Shown here piece by piece: positions 5,460 to 5,544 of a stretch of DNA of 5,544 nucleotides. Where the stretch lies: assembly GCA_934477985.1 (NCBI GenBank), contig CAKSOR010000205.1, forward strand, positions 1 to 5,544. Direction: 5' to 3'. The notes below the pieces were generated by a model, which saw only the letters and a list, made by a program, of their open reading frames with translations, did not search any database and was not told the origin of the DNA. The translations under genes and the position numbers were made by a program. The DNA comes from an uncultured Eubacteriales bacterium. GTDB taxonomy: Bacteria > Bacillota > Clostridia > Oscillospirales > CAG-272. Position 1 is the first letter of the stretch. The number at the start of each line of letters is the position of its first letter.

Positions 5460-5495
5460 TTCCGCCGGGTGCGCGCAGCGCACCCGGCGGAACGC
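5457..5495. repeat. Palindrome 2, 18-bp perfect stem with GCA triloop
   Basis: The arms at 5457-5474 and 5478-5495 are exact reverse complements over 18 bp, separated by GCA. The centre reads GC-GCA-GC. Its left arm shares three bases with palindrome 1. It is the largest inverted repeat I found in the window and lies outside any gene. Confidence 0.93.
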
Positions 5496-5496
5496 A

Positions 5497-5519
5497 GGTG
5501 GCGTGCGTAGCACGCCATC
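5497..5519. repeat. Palindrome 3, 10-bp stem with GTA triloop
   Basis: GGTGGCGTGC (5497-5506) pairs with GCACGCCATC (5510-5519) with one G-T pair. The centre reads GC-GTA-GC. It starts one base after palindrome 2. After it, CGGGTGCGC recurs at 5529-5537, repeating part of the left arm of palindrome 2 (5466-5474), so a further unit probably continues past the window edge. Confidence 0.85.
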
Positions 5520-5544
5520 GCCTTCGTGCGGGTGCGCTTTGGCG

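Noticed and set aside
5436..5544. CRISPR array or tandem terminators
   Set aside because: The units differ in arm sequence, have no spacers of regular size, and no T-tract follows any stem.

Overview
The window reads as a stretch of bacterial chromosome with moderately high G+C, most likely from a clostridial Firmicute (Oscillospiraceae/Ruminococcaceae-like). The evidence is the rimO to pgsA order common in Clostridia, the clostridial type of uridine phosphorylase, strong purine-rich ribosome binding sites (GGGAG, AAAGGGA, GGGAGG) and a DUF6155-like gene. The taxonomic call is an inference. No phage, plasmid or transposase gene is visible.

Layout, left to right. Positions 2-82 probably hold the last codons of an unrecognised gene. 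The forward-strand genes then follow: rimO (134-1456, ribosomal protein S12 methylthiotransferase), a GyrI-like ligand-binding protein of the COG4832 type (1557-2210), pgsA (2421-3002, phosphatidylglycerophosphate synthase), a TraX-family membrane protein whose ATG overlaps the pgsA stop (2999-3715), and udp (3752-4510, uridine phosphorylase). A perfect 10-bp terminator hairpin contains the traX stop codon and ends exactly where the udp ribosome binding site begins.

Two genes on the reverse strand converge on udp: a DUF6155-like protein (4871-5386) and a 49-residue single-pass membrane protein (4620-4769). The convergent region from 4511 to 4890 is packed with three hairpins that look like intrinsic terminators, two for the reverse strand and one for the forward strand. 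The right edge (5436-5544) holds no gene. It has three back-to-back GC-rich palindromes with stems of 11, 18 and 10 bp, and the start of a probable fourth.

Functionally this is mostly housekeeping: ribosome modification, anionic phospholipid synthesis and pyrimidine salvage, with accessory genes between. The parts most worth a second look are the palindrome cluster with GNA-type triloops, two terminators placed directly against the ribosome binding site of the next gene with no room for a promoter, an out-of-frame echo of the rimO 3' end just past its stop, the pgsA-traX coupling, and an open coding-like frame beyond the stop of the small membrane protein. I see no clear new multi-gene defence or biosynthetic system.
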